From: Mycobacterium sp. SMC-4
GTDB taxonomy: Bacteria; Actinomycetota; Actinomycetes; Mycobacteriales; Mycobacteriaceae
Assembly: GCF_025263265.1 (NCBI RefSeq)
Contig: NZ_CP079869.1
Span: 620,001 to 684,000 of the forward strand
Length of the DNA: 64,000 bases
Direction: 5' to 3'
The notes beneath the pieces were generated by a model, which ran no database searches, was not told the DNA's origin, and worked only from the letters and a program-made list of their open reading frames with translations. Both the position numbers and the translations under genes were made by a program. The stretch's first letter is position 1, and each line of letters begins with the position of its first letter. Below, in pieces: positions 1 through 8,083 of this stretch.

Positions 1-1377
1 GTCCAGTGCGGTGTCGGCCACCGGCACGACCACGGCTTTGACGGCTTCACCCCAGCGCTGGTCGGGAACCCCGATCACGGCCGCGTCGGCGACCTTCGGA
101 TGGGTCATCAGCACGTTTTCGACCTCGGCGGGGTACACGTTCTCGCCGCCGGAGACGATCATGTCCTTGACCCGGTCGTGCAGGTACAGGTAGCCGTCGG
201 CGTCGAGGTAGCCGGCGTCTCCGGTGCGCAGCCAACCGTCGGCGGTCAGTGTGGCCGCGGTGGCGTCGGGGTCGTTCCAATAGCCCAGCATGTTCTGCGC
301 CGAGCGGGTCCACACCTCGCCCACCGAACCGAGCGGTACGTCGGCGCCGTCGGCGTCGGCGACTCGCACCTCGACCCACGGATAGGGCCGGCCGCACGAC
401 CGCAGCAGCGGCGGCAGGTGTTCGGCGCCGTCGAGTTGGGTGATCGAGCCGGTCGTCTCGGTCATCCCGTACACCTGCGCGAAGATGCCGCCGAACCGGT
501 CGATACCGCGCAGCAGCACGTCGTCGCTGATCGGGGACGCGCCGTAGACGATCACCCGCAGCGCCGAGAAGTCGGCGCTGCGGACACCAGGGGTATCCAG
601 CAGTGACGCGATGACCGACGGAACCAGCAGCATGTTGGTGACGCGGTGGCGCACGACCGCATCGAGGATCTGCGCGGGCACGACGTCGCGCAACACCACC
701 GTGGCCGCGCCTTCCCACAGCCCGGCGAACACCCACCCGGACCCGGCCATATGGAACAGCGGCATCACCGCCAGGCTGATCGCGTCGGAGCTCAGCTGCC
801 ATGGCCCCGCCGCGACACCGCCGGTCTTGCAGACATAGTTGGCGTTGCTGAGCATCACGCCCTTGGGGCGCCCGGTGGTTCCGGAGGTGTACATCAGGAA
901 CACCAGATCGTCGGCGGCGGTGCGCACGCCGGGGTCGACCGCGGGATGACCGGCCACCCATTTGGTGAAGTCGGGCCAGCGGGGGTGGGCACCTAGGGCC
1001 AGCACGGTGGCTTCGATGTCGTCTTCGATGGCCTCGAGATGGTCGAAGAAGTCGGCGCCGACAACGACCGCCACCGCGCCACTGTCGCGCAGGATGTGGC
1101 GAATCTCCGGTGCGGCCAACCGCCAGTTCACCGGCACGCCGACAGCGCCGAGCTTGGCCAGACCGAACACGACGTCGAAGAACTCGGCGCCGTTCTTCTC
1201 GACGAACGCGACCCGGTCACCGGGACCGATGCCGGCCGCGGCGAAGGCCTGCGCGGCGCGGCTGGAGCGGGTGTCGAGGTCACCGAACGTGATGACCTGG
1301 TCGTCGACGATCAGCGCCGGCGCCTCGGGTCGCCGGCGGCCGTGGACCCGGATGATGTCGGCGACGGTCTGGATCAT
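1..1377 (-). CDS. Acyl-CoA synthetase (FadD/ANL family), 3' end cut by window edge
   Basis: Adenylate-forming enzyme that activates a carboxylic or fatty acid with ATP and then loads it on CoA. Translating the minus strand from the ATG at 1377 gives 459 open codons that run off the left edge, so the last part of the C-terminal domain is missing. Visible motifs are the AMP-binding loop YTSGTTGRPKG near residue 165, YGMTETTG near 300 and the hinge-region MIVSGGENVYPAEVE near 400. The ATG overlaps the stop of the upstream SDR gene (ATGA), so the two are probably translationally coupled. The acyl substrate cannot be read from the sequence. It is too long for MenE and looks like a general FadD. 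Longer open frames over the same bases are shadows. Confidence 0.9.
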   Translation of the reverse strand, partial: MIQTVADIIRVHGRRRPEAPALIVDDQVITFGDLDTRSSRAAQAFAAAGIGPGDRVAFVEKNGAEFFDVVFGLAKLGAVGVPVNWRLAAPEIRHILRDSGAVAVVVGADFFDHLEAIEDDIEATVLALGAHPRWPDFTKWVAGHPAVDPGVRTAADDLVFLMYTSGTTGRPKGVMLSNANYVCKTGGVAAGPWQLSSDAISLAVMPLFHMAGSGWVFAGLWEGAATVVLRDVVPAQILDAVVRHRVTNMLLVPSVIASLLDTPGVRSADFSALRVIVYGASPISDDVLLRGIDRFGGIFAQVYGMTETTGSITQLDGAEHLPPLLRSCGRPYPWVEVRVADADGADVPLGSVGEVWTRSAQNMLGYWNDPDATAATLTADGWLRTGDAGYLDADGYLYLHDRVKDMIVSGGENVYPAEVENVLMTHPKVADAAVIGVPDQRWGEAVKAVVVPVADTALD

Positions 1378-2261
1378 CGGTCTTTCGGCTGCACCCGCTG
1401 GCGCTTCATGATGGAGTCGACGGCGGCCGGGGCGATGCTGTTGATTGCGTGGGCGGTGACGGCGATGCGCGGGGCGATGTGGACGGGCCGATGCCGCGCG
1501 GCGGTGACCATCCAGCCGGCCGCTTCGTCGGCCGACAGCCCGGGCAACCCGTCATAGGCCCGGGTCGGCGCGATCATCGGCGTTTTGACCAGGGGGTAGT
1601 ACAGCGTCGTGGCGTGCACACCCCGATCGGCCCATTCGGTCTCGATGATCCGACTGATCGAGGACAGGGCCGCCTTGGACGCGTTGTACACACCGAACAG
1701 CGGCGGCGATTCGGTCTTGACTCCCCAGGTGGACACGTTGATGATGTGGCCGTCTCCCCGGTCGAGCATGCCGGGGGCCAGTCCGCGGATCAGCCGCAGC
1801 GGGCCGTAGTAGTTCAGCGTCATGGTGCGTTCGACGTCATGCCAGCGTTCCAGCGATTCGGTCAGCGGCCGGCGGATCGAGCGACCGGCGTTGTTGATCA
1901 GGATGTCGACGCCGCCGAACTCCTCCTCGACGGTCGCGACGAGACGATCTATGGCGTCGAGGTCGGACAGGTCGCAGGGGCGGGCGTGGGCGGTACCGCC
2001 GGCGTCGGTGATACCCGCGACGAGCGCGTCGAGCAGTTCTCGGCGGCGCGCCACGACGACGACAGTCGCCCCGCGCCTGGCCAGTTTCGCAGCCGCCGCT
2101 TCACCGATACCCGACGATGCGCCGGTCAGCAGGATCCGCTTGCCGGCGAGGTCGACGGCCTGGTGGGCGGGTCGGTACTGCAGCAGTGTGGGCAGTAGCG
2201 GGGGCCGCATGCTGGTCAACAGCATCTGGTCGGCCAGCCGCCGCAGCGGGTTCCTGCTCAC
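1374..2261 (-). CDS. Short-chain dehydrogenase/reductase (Rv0547c-like)
   Basis: Classical NAD(P)-dependent SDR of 295 residues. The cofactor loop TGASSGIG is at residues 46-53, NNAG at 123-126, and the catalytic Ser177, Tyr192 and Lys196 (YNASK) are all present. A roughly 40-residue N-terminal extension precedes the Rossmann fold. It starts with GTG at 2261 and its stop overlaps the start of the downstream acyl-CoA ligase by four bases. In M. tuberculosis the gene next to menB (Rv0547c) is also an SDR of about this length, so this is the likely counterpart. The substrate is unknown. Pairing with a ligase suggests an acyl-chain or lipid substrate (inference). Confidence 0.9.
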   Translation of the reverse strand: MSRNPLRRLADQMLLTSMRPPLLPTLLQYRPAHQAVDLAGKRILLTGASSGIGEAAAAKLARRGATVVVVARRRELLDALVAGITDAGGTAHARPCDLSDLDAIDRLVATVEEEFGGVDILINNAGRSIRRPLTESLERWHDVERTMTLNYYGPLRLIRGLAPGMLDRGDGHIINVSTWGVKTESPPLFGVYNASKAALSSISRIIETEWADRGVHATTLYYPLVKTPMIAPTRAYDGLPGLSADEAAGWMVTAARHRPVHIAPRIAVTAHAINSIAPAAVDSIMKRQRVQPKDR

Positions 2262-2276
2262 GTCTCGTCCTCTCGT

Positions 2277-2325
2277 GATTTCGGCGCGGAAAACGACGCC
2301 AGGTGTCGCAAAACGCGCCGAAATC
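2277..2325. repeat. Palindromic intergenic repeat, copy A (diverged loop)
   Basis: Perfect 12-bp inverted arms GATTTCGGCGCG (2277-2288) and CGCGCCGAAATC (2314-2325) enclose a 25-bp loop that has its own small inverted repeat, CGAC/GTCG. The arms match those of two other palindromes in this window, at 28604-28657 and 29541-29595, but the loop differs. It lies between the menB stop and the SDR start, genes on the same strand. The next base on the menB-proximal side is three bases from the menB stop. It may act as an RNA hairpin that tunes or ends the menB transcript, but no T-tract follows. Confidence 0.75.
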
Positions 2326-2328
2326 GCA

Positions 2329-3240
2329 TCAGAAGTAGCGGGGAAACGGTGACCAGTCCGGGTCGCGCTTCTCCAGGAACGCGTCGCGGCCCTCGACGGC
2401 CTCGTCGGTCATGTACGCCAGCCGGGTGGCTTCCCCAGCGAACAGTTGCTGTCCGACCAGGCCGTCGTCGAGCAGGTTGAATGCGTACTTGAGCATCCGG
2501 ATGGCCTGCGGAGATTTGCCGTTGATCTCCCAAGCCCACTGCAGCGCAACGTTCTCCAGATCAGCGTGCTCGACCACCTCGTTGACCGCGCCCATCGCGT
2601 GCATCTGCTCGGCTGTGTAGGCGCGACCCAGGAAGAAGATCTCGCGGGCGAACTTCTGCCCGGCCTGGCGCGCCAGGTAGGCCGAGCCGTAGCCGCCGTC
2701 GAACGAGCCGACATCGGCGTCAGTCTGTTTGAAGCGGGCGTGCTCGCGGCTGGCCAGCGTCAGATCGCACACCACGTGCAGCGAGTGCCCGCCGCCCGCG
2801 GCCCATCCGTTGACCAGGCAGATCACCGGCTTGGGCATGAACCGGATCAGGCGCTGCACCTCCAGGATGTGCAGCCGCCCGGCGCGCGCGGGGTCCACGG
2901 TCTCGGCGGTCTCACCCGACGCGTACTGGTAGCCCGAGCGTCCCCGGATGCGCTGGTCGCCGCCGGAGCAGAATGCCCAGCCACCGTCCTTGGGTGACGG
3001 TCCATTGCCGGTCAGCAGAATGACCCCGACATCGGAGGACATCCGCGCGTGGTCGAGCACGCGGTAGAGCTCGTCGACGGTGTGCGGGCGAAACGCGTTG
3101 CGCACCTCGGGCCGGTCGAACGCGACACGCACCGTCGGCTGGTCGACGGCGCGGTGATAGGTGATGTCGGTCAGGTCATCGAAGCCGGACACCGGCTCCC
3201 ACCGGCTCGGGTCGAACGGGTTGCTCGCAGCCTCGGTCAC
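2329..3240 (-). CDS. menB: 1,4-dihydroxy-2-naphthoyl-CoA synthase MenB
   Basis: Crotonase-fold enzyme that cyclises o-succinylbenzoyl-CoA to 1,4-dihydroxy-2-naphthoyl-CoA in menaquinone synthesis; cytosolic. The 303-residue product has the family signatures CSGGDQRIRG, the oxyanion-hole region NGWAAGGGHSLH, TDADVGSFDGGYGS and the C-terminal DPDWSPFPRYF. The match to mycobacterial MenB (Rv0548c) is close throughout. The start is GTG at 3240, overlapping the stop of the DUF385 gene upstream (GTGA). The next gene downstream is an SDR, as in M. tuberculosis, with palindrome copy A in the gap. The call is secure; only the first few residues of the start are uncertain. Confidence 0.97.
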   Translation of the reverse strand: MTEAASNPFDPSRWEPVSGFDDLTDITYHRAVDQPTVRVAFDRPEVRNAFRPHTVDELYRVLDHARMSSDVGVILLTGNGPSPKDGGWAFCSGGDQRIRGRSGYQYASGETAETVDPARAGRLHILEVQRLIRFMPKPVICLVNGWAAGGGHSLHVVCDLTLASREHARFKQTDADVGSFDGGYGSAYLARQAGQKFAREIFFLGRAYTAEQMHAMGAVNEVVEHADLENVALQWAWEINGKSPQAIRMLKYAFNLLDDGLVGQQLFAGEATRLAYMTDEAVEGRDAFLEKRDPDWSPFPRYF

Positions 3241-3689
3241 GAGGTCACGGTATCGAAGCGGAACACCGGGCAGCGCCCGGCCAGCGTTTCGAACTCATCG
3301 GGATGAGGGCCGGTGACCAACCCGGCGTTCTTCATGAAGCTCACGCCGGTGGGCACCAGCACCGGGAACTGCCGTAGCAGCGGTCGGGCCTGCTCGACGG
3401 GCAGCTCGACAAGCCGGACGTGTTCGCGCCGTTTACCCGATCTCAGCTCGGCATCGGGGTTGGCCTGTGCATTACGCACCCAGTCCGAGCCGGGCAGACC
3501 ACCCACGACGTAGCGGTGGCCGTCGACCTCGAACGGGGTGATCGGCGTGGACCGCGGTTGCCCGGATTTGCGGCCTGTGACGGTCAGGACGACCGGCCCG
3601 TCGGTGAGCAGGCCGGTCCGGTTGAGCAGGATCATCGCCTTGTTGACGTACTTGAGCCACCACGGCGGCCGAATGCGATCGCTTGCCAT
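3237..3689 (-). CDS. DUF385 / Ddn-like F420-dependent nitroreductase-family protein
   Basis: 150-residue split-barrel protein of the deazaflavin (F420)-dependent nitroreductase family, which is expanded in mycobacteria. Family features are the core TGRKSGQPRSTPITPFEVDGHRYVVG and the WVRNAQANPDAELRSG segment, which in this family lie at the F420-binding face. It starts with ATG at 3689 and its stop overlaps the menB GTG, so it is probably co-transcribed with menB. Members reduce quinones, nitro-compounds or other electrophiles. A link to quinone chemistry beside menB is tempting but is inference only. A second, distinct family member lies at 61473-61943. Confidence 0.85.
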   Translation of the reverse strand: MASDRIRPPWWLKYVNKAMILLNRTGLLTDGPVVLTVTGRKSGQPRSTPITPFEVDGHRYVVGGLPGSDWVRNAQANPDAELRSGKRREHVRLVELPVEQARPLLRQFPVLVPTGVSFMKNAGLVTGPHPDEFETLAGRCPVFRFDTVTS

Positions 3690-3699
3690 ACCGTCGAAG

Positions 3700-4401
3700 T
3701 TACGCTGGCAGATCTAGGCCGTGGGCGCTGAGCGCGGCACGTAGTCCGTCCGAGCGCTGCGTGGTGGGCAGCGGGTCGACGAGTGCGAACCGGCATCCCA
3801 CCGCTCGTGCGCCGCCGTCGGCCTCATCGCTGTCGCCGACCATCAGGGCGTGCCGCGCCGGCACGCCGAGCCGGTCCAGTGCGGTCTGGAAGATCGCCGG
3901 GTCGGGTTTGACTGCGCCCACTTCAAACGACAGCACAAATTCGTCGACGGCCTCGGCAATCCCCAGAGCCTGGAAGGCCGGCCGGATGTCGAACGCGATG
4001 TTGGACACCACGGCGGTCTTGATGTCACGGCGGTGCAGCCCGTCGAGCACCGCAGCGGTGTCGGGGTAGGACGACCAGCAGGCGGGGTCGATCACCTTGG
4101 AGTAGAGCGCTTCGGCATGATGACGGGCCAGTCCTGACTGGGCCAGCACATGCAGGTAGGCCTCCCTGTGCAGGTGCGGAGCGAGATCCCGGTTCACCCA
4201 CGCTTGCAGCGCTGCGGGTGTCATCGCCACCGATCGGCCGGTCGGGGCGGTCAGCCGGCGCATCAGTTCGGCCTGGACGTGGCCATCGATCTCGCGGTCT
4301 TCCTCGGAGTCGAGGGTCATGCCGGTGAACCAGCTCGTGTCCTCCTCCAATCGGAACAACGTCCCGGAAAAGTCGAACAGCACCGCCTGCACGTCATCCA
4401 C
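3700..4401 (-). CDS. HAD-superfamily hydrolase with altered motif I (DxS)
   Basis: Haloacid-dehalogenase-fold hydrolase of 233 residues with a helical cap. Motif I reads VLFDFSGTLF, motif II VVSN, motif III GAVKPDPAIF and motif IV MVGDSDEADGGA. The nucleophile Asp is kept, but the second Asp of the usual DxDGT is Ser, which in known HAD phosphatases would remove the general acid/base. The open frame extends to 4461, but the GTG at 4401 gives the usual short HAD N-terminus (VDDVQAVLFDFSG) and avoids overlapping the upstream gene, so I chose it. The substrate is unknown. It sits 17 bp after the APH-like gene on the same strand, probably in one transcript. Confidence 0.8.
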   Translation of the reverse strand: MDDVQAVLFDFSGTLFRLEEDTSWFTGMTLDSEEDREIDGHVQAELMRRLTAPTGRSVAMTPAALQAWVNRDLAPHLHREAYLHVLAQSGLARHHAEALYSKVIDPACWSSYPDTAAVLDGLHRRDIKTAVVSNIAFDIRPAFQALGIAEAVDEFVLSFEVGAVKPDPAIFQTALDRLGVPARHALMVGDSDEADGGARAVGCRFALVDPLPTTQRSDGLRAALSAHGLDLPA

Positions 4402-4418
4402 GCCACCTATGGTGCCAG

Positions 4419-5672
4419 TTACCCCTCGTCGAGTACTGCGCTGGCATCGGACTTCGCCCACAGGTTCAGGAAGTTCGTCATCATCAACAGCCGGCTGCGG
4501 ATCTGTTCAGATTCGGTGATTGCCGGGTCGAAGCGGTCGGTGACGGGTTCGGGCAGCGCGTTGAGCAGAAAGCCGGGCACGTCGAGTAGCCAGGTCGTCC
4601 CCATGATCGCGACGTAGGCCAGCACGTGGTCGTGCACCGCGGACGTGTCGAGTCGCGGGCCGCCCGCGGCGGCGTACTCGTCGGCGAAGTGTCGCAGCAG
4701 ATGTTCGAAGTGCTTGTCCCACATGCTGGTTTCGGCGCTGCACAGCGCACCCCAGATGGCCATCGCGAGGTTCATCCGCCCCACACATCCCCAGTCGAGC
4801 AAACCGCATTGGAGCTGGTCTCCCGCGCGCCAGAACCAGGCGTTGTCGACGTTGGCGTTCCAGTGGCACAGCGCGACATGGTCGGTGTCGGCGGCCAACC
4901 TGTCCCACAGCGCGTCGACACGGCGTGCGATGATCTCCACATCGTGGTGCAGGCACGAAATAAACTGTGGTGCAACGATATCGGCCGGTAGAAGGCCCGG
5001 CCGGCGGGCGGCGAGTTCACCCAGCAGGTCGACGCGCCGGTGCAATTGATCGGCGGAGTAGAGCCTCCGGTCGCCGACGGAGAGCCGGCGTATGTCGACG
5101 CTGAAGGCCGAGCCCGCGCCCAGCAGTCCCGCCTTGTCGCTGCCGGCGAGCCGGCCCAGCGCGCCCAGCAGTGCCTCGTAGTGCTGCAGTGGTTCCGGCA
5201 TGGCGTAGTCGGCGCACTTGGCATGCTGCTGTTCGATCCCGTTACTGCCGAACGCAATCCGATCGGTGATCAGGATCCCGGTACCGGATTCCGCGTGGTA
5301 GTCGGCGAACAGGCAGCGCGGTACGGCGATCGGGAACCGGGCCGCGCGCGTCAGCAACGCGAAACGGACCTCCAACGCCATCTGAGTGCGGCCCAGGTCG
5401 CGTGCCGGGTCGTCGAAGTCGCGGGAGAACTTGACGAACAGCTCCCGCGGCAGACGGTGCGCACCCCGATAGGAGACCGTGAGCAGTGCCTTGCGACCGG
5501 TGCTGCCGCCACCGAACTCGGTCAGGCTGTCGAGGGCGATGACCGCGGCGTCGTCGTCCAAGACACCTGCGCGGCGAAACGCCGCGGTGAGGAACTCAGG
5601 CCCGGTCTCGTCCAGGGAGACGGCATCGGCGGGGAAGTCAAGGCCGAGATGATCACCCGGGTAGGTCCGCAT
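4419..5672 (-). CDS. Aminoglycoside phosphotransferase-like (APH fold) protein, catalytic Asp replaced
   Basis: 417-residue protein of the APH/choline-kinase fold. The catalytic-loop region reads HWNANVDN (His270 to Asn277), where active kinases normally have His-x-Asp-x4-Asn; here the Asp position is Asn272, while Asn277 is kept. The metal-binding motif LLDWG (Asp293) is intact. It could be a low-activity kinase, a pseudokinase, or use a neighbouring residue. Mycobacteria carry several such proteins of unknown substrate, often beside fadD genes, and here a fadD8-like ligase lies just upstream on the same strand. I see nothing that points to drug resistance. Confidence 0.75.
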   Translation of the reverse strand: MRTYPGDHLGLDFPADAVSLDETGPEFLTAAFRRAGVLDDDAAVIALDSLTEFGGGSTGRKALLTVSYRGAHRLPRELFVKFSRDFDDPARDLGRTQMALEVRFALLTRAARFPIAVPRCLFADYHAESGTGILITDRIAFGSNGIEQQHAKCADYAMPEPLQHYEALLGALGRLAGSDKAGLLGAGSAFSVDIRRLSVGDRRLYSADQLHRRVDLLGELAARRPGLLPADIVAPQFISCLHHDVEIIARRVDALWDRLAADTDHVALCHWNANVDNAWFWRAGDQLQCGLLDWGCVGRMNLAMAIWGALCSAETSMWDKHFEHLLRHFADEYAAAGGPRLDTSAVHDHVLAYVAIMGTTWLLDVPGFLLNALPEPVTDRFDPAITESEQIRSRLLMMTNFLNLWAKSDASAVLDEG

Positions 5673-5810
5673 TCGGTGATTGTGCCCGGAACGGCCACAC
5701 CTAGCGGTTGCGCCCCGCCTGTCGGCGCCCGGCCGACACCGGCGCCGAGTGTACGCATTCTGACGCGTCCGCCGGGTAGCGCCGTCATAAACCGAACATT
5801 GGGCGGCCCG

Positions 5811-5840
5811 GGCTCAGCCCGGCTCAGCCCGGCTCAGCCG
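5811..5840. repeat. Short tandem repeat, GGCTCAGCCC x3
   Basis: Three adjacent 10-bp units GGCTCAGCCC (the last ends in G) run from 5811 to 5840. Each unit is itself nearly palindromic. The array covers the last bases and the stop codon of the fadD8-like gene (stop at 5834-5836) and reaches into the 161-bp gap before the APH-like gene. It could form alternative short hairpins at the 3' end of the fadD8 message. The rest of the gap shows no gene. Confidence 0.8.
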
Positions 5841-7477
5841 ACGGAACGCCCCGAGCCCTCCCAGAACTGTGCCCGCACCGCCTTCTTGTCCGGCTTGCCC
5901 AGCGCGGTGATCGGCACCGAGTCGGTGACGACGACCTGCTTGGGCACGTGCACCGAACCCTTGCGATCCTTCACCGAGGCCTGGATCTCGGTGATCATGG
6001 TGGCCACGGCTTCCTCGGAGCGCTCGGCGTCGGGCCGCAGCACCACCACGGCGGTCACCGCCTCACCCCACTTCTCGTCGGGGGTGCCGATGACACACAC
6101 TTGGGCCACCGAAGGGTGTTCGGCCACAACATCTTCGACTTCGCGGGGGAAGACGTTGAACCCGCCGGTGACGATCATGTCCTTGGTGCGGTCGACGATG
6201 TAGTAGAAGCCGTCTTCGTCTTCACGGGCCAGGTCGCCGGTGTGCATCCAGCCGTCCCGGAAGGTCTCGGCGGTGGCTTCGGGCAGGTTCCAGTATCCGC
6301 CCGACAGCAGTGGGCCCGACACACAGATCTCACCCACTTCGCCCTGCGGCACCGGGTTGCCGTCGGGATCCAGCAGCGCGACCCGGGCAAACAGCGTCGG
6401 GCGGCCGCACGACGTCAGCCGCTTCTCGTCGTGGTCCTTCTTGGACAGGTAAGTGATCACCATCGGCGCCTCGGACTGGCCGTAGTACTGCGCGAAGATC
6501 GGGCCGAAACGGCGGATCGCCTCCGCCAGGCGCACCGGGTTCATCGCCGAGGCGCCGTAGTAGACGGTCTCCAGCGATGACAGATCGCGGGTGTGGGAAT
6601 CCGGATGATCCATCAGCGCGTAGATCATCGAGGGCACCAGCATCGTCGCGGTGATTTTCTGTTCCTCAATGACCTTCAGCACCTCGGCCGGGTCGAACTT
6701 CGTCATGACCCGCAGTTCGCCGCCCTTGACGATCACCGGAGTGAAGAAGGCTGCTCCGGCGTGCGAGAGCGGCGTGCACATCAGGAAGCGTGGGTTCTCC
6801 GGCCACTCCCACTCGGCGAGCTGCACCGTGGTCATCGTGGTGATCGACTGCGTGGTGCCGATGACGCCCTTGGGCTTGCCGGTGGTGCCGCCGGTGTAGG
6901 TCAGACCGCCGACGTGGTCGGCGGGCAGGTCCGCGGCGACCAGCTGCTTGGCCGGGTACTTGGCGGCCTCGGCGGTCAGGTCGACGGCGGTGACGTCACT
7001 GTCGGCGAGCTCGGGGGGCACCGGCCCGATGGTCAGTACCTGCTTGAGCGACGGCACCTTGGCCACCAACCCCAGCGCACGCTCGACGAACATCGGGTTG
7101 GGGTCGATGATCAGCGACGTCACCTCGGCATCGGACAGCACGTAGGCGTGGTCGTCCAGGGAGCCGAGCGGATGCAGAGCGGTGCGCCGGTAACCCTGGG
7201 TCTGTCCGGCGCCGATGATCATCAGCACCTCGGGCCGGTTCAGCGACAGCAGGCCGACGGCTGCCCCGGTCCCGGCGCCGAGCGCCTCGAACGCCTGAAT
7301 GTACTGGCTGATGCGGTCGGCGAGCTCACCACCGGTCATCGTGGTGTCGCCGAGGAACAGCACCGGCCGGTCCTTGTGTCGCTTCAACGCGCCGACGGTG
7401 AGGTGTCCGGAGTGCAGGAAGTGGCGGAGCATCGGGTCCGACGAGCGCTCGGGCGAGGAGGCATCGACAAGAGTCAT
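5834..7477 (-). CDS. fadD8: Long-chain acyl-CoA ligase, FadD8-like
   Basis: ANL-superfamily acyl-CoA synthetase of 547 residues. Motifs include YTGGTTGKPKGV (the usual Ser of TSGTTG is Gly), YYGQSEAPMV, GWMHTGDLAREDEDGFYYIVDRTKDMIVTGG in successive segments, and the C-terminal PITALGKPDKKAVR with the acyl-adenylation Lys. Position in the men locus and overall length suggest the counterpart of M. tuberculosis fadD8 (Rv0551c), which also lies near menB on the same strand; the symbol is assigned on that basis. It is encoded upstream of the APH-like gene. Substrate range is unknown. Confidence 0.88.
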   Translation of the reverse strand: MTLVDASSPERSSDPMLRHFLHSGHLTVGALKRHKDRPVLFLGDTTMTGGELADRISQYIQAFEALGAGTGAAVGLLSLNRPEVLMIIGAGQTQGYRRTALHPLGSLDDHAYVLSDAEVTSLIIDPNPMFVERALGLVAKVPSLKQVLTIGPVPPELADSDVTAVDLTAEAAKYPAKQLVAADLPADHVGGLTYTGGTTGKPKGVIGTTQSITTMTTVQLAEWEWPENPRFLMCTPLSHAGAAFFTPVIVKGGELRVMTKFDPAEVLKVIEEQKITATMLVPSMIYALMDHPDSHTRDLSSLETVYYGASAMNPVRLAEAIRRFGPIFAQYYGQSEAPMVITYLSKKDHDEKRLTSCGRPTLFARVALLDPDGNPVPQGEVGEICVSGPLLSGGYWNLPEATAETFRDGWMHTGDLAREDEDGFYYIVDRTKDMIVTGGFNVFPREVEDVVAEHPSVAQVCVIGTPDEKWGEAVTAVVVLRPDAERSEEAVATMITEIQASVKDRKGSVHVPKQVVVTDSVPITALGKPDKKAVRAQFWEGSGRSVG

Positions 7478-7553
7478 GGCTACAGACTAGAACGTGTTCC
7501 AATTCCAGCAGAAGGGTCCGGGCGGAATTGCCGTCAACTCGCGCCCAGTCGGC

Positions 7554-7847
7554 TCACAGCACCCCGCATCCGGCGGTATCGCACAGCAGTGCGCTGGCCA
7601 GCAGGATCGGCCACAATGCAACAGAAGCGGCCACGGCGATCAGGTCGGCGAAGACGGTGAACTGCGGGTTGAACAGCGACTCCAGCCTGCCCAGCAACGG
7701 GATGTTCGCAGCGGTGTAGATCACGCCCGCCACGGTGTAGAGCAGCGCGACCAACAGCGCCCGGTCCACGAAAGTCGCTGCGCTGCCACCGGTTCGATAG
7801 GAGCGCAGGAATCGCCGCCAGCGCCGTTCCTCGTTGTCTTCGGCCAC
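7554..7847 (-). CDS. Small predicted membrane protein, unknown function
   Basis: From the GTG at 7847 this encodes 97 residues: a basic N-terminal stretch (RRWRRFLRSYRTGG), a first hydrophobic segment around ALLVALLYTVAGVIYTAA and a second around LIAVAASVALWPILLASALL. The C-terminus ends CDTAGCGVL. The frame stays open up to 8090, but the upstream part is Arg-rich and lacks conserved character, and would run through the regulatory region of the divergent TetR gene, so the short form is preferred. No family recognised. It is divergent from the Mce3R-like regulator, and the gap 7848-8083 holds a candidate operator. Confidence 0.5.
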   Translation of the reverse strand: MAEDNEERRWRRFLRSYRTGGSAATFVDRALLVALLYTVAGVIYTAANIPLLGRLESLFNPQFTVFADLIAVAASVALWPILLASALLCDTAGCGVL

Positions 7848-8011
7848 GGGGCTCAGCCGACGCGCTCGCCGAGCGGTCCGGTCCGCGGCCGAAAACAGTT
7901 CAACGCCATGTGCGAGATCTCCTGGGTGCCGCGCGCGTTGGCTGCGCGTGAGGTTGCCGCAGTACCGAGACGCTGATTCGTGCGGCGGCGCCAAGGCTAT
8001 CCGAGAGCACC

Positions 8012-8036
8012 AATAAGTAAATGGCGGTTCGGGAAA
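8012..8036 (+). promoter_or_regulatory. Candidate Mce3R operator, copy 1 (autoregulation)
   Basis: The block AATAAGTAAATG, four bases, then TTCGGGAAA lies 48 bp before the start of the Mce3R-like gene. A close match with one extra base in the middle occurs at 9353-9378, just before the promoter of the mce operon. Similar sequence in front of a regulator and its presumed target is the usual sign of a shared operator. A -10-like TAGGGT at 8072-8077, seven bases before the ATG at 8084, suggests a leaderless transcript for the regulator. Binding is inferred, not shown. Confidence 0.5.
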
Positions 8037-8083
8037 AATGTGGACTCTTCTCGCGACGGTTTTCGGCGCGTTAGGGTGGCGAC

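Noticed and set aside
1..1377. MenE (o-succinylbenzoyl-CoA ligase) for the left-edge ligase
   Set aside because: Too long, with full FadD-type N- and C-terminal motifs; mycobacterial MenE is a shorter protein and would lie further left.
4419..5672. Aminoglycoside resistance gene
   Set aside because: Only the fold is shared. The catalytic Asp is replaced and the context is lipid/acyl-CoA genes.
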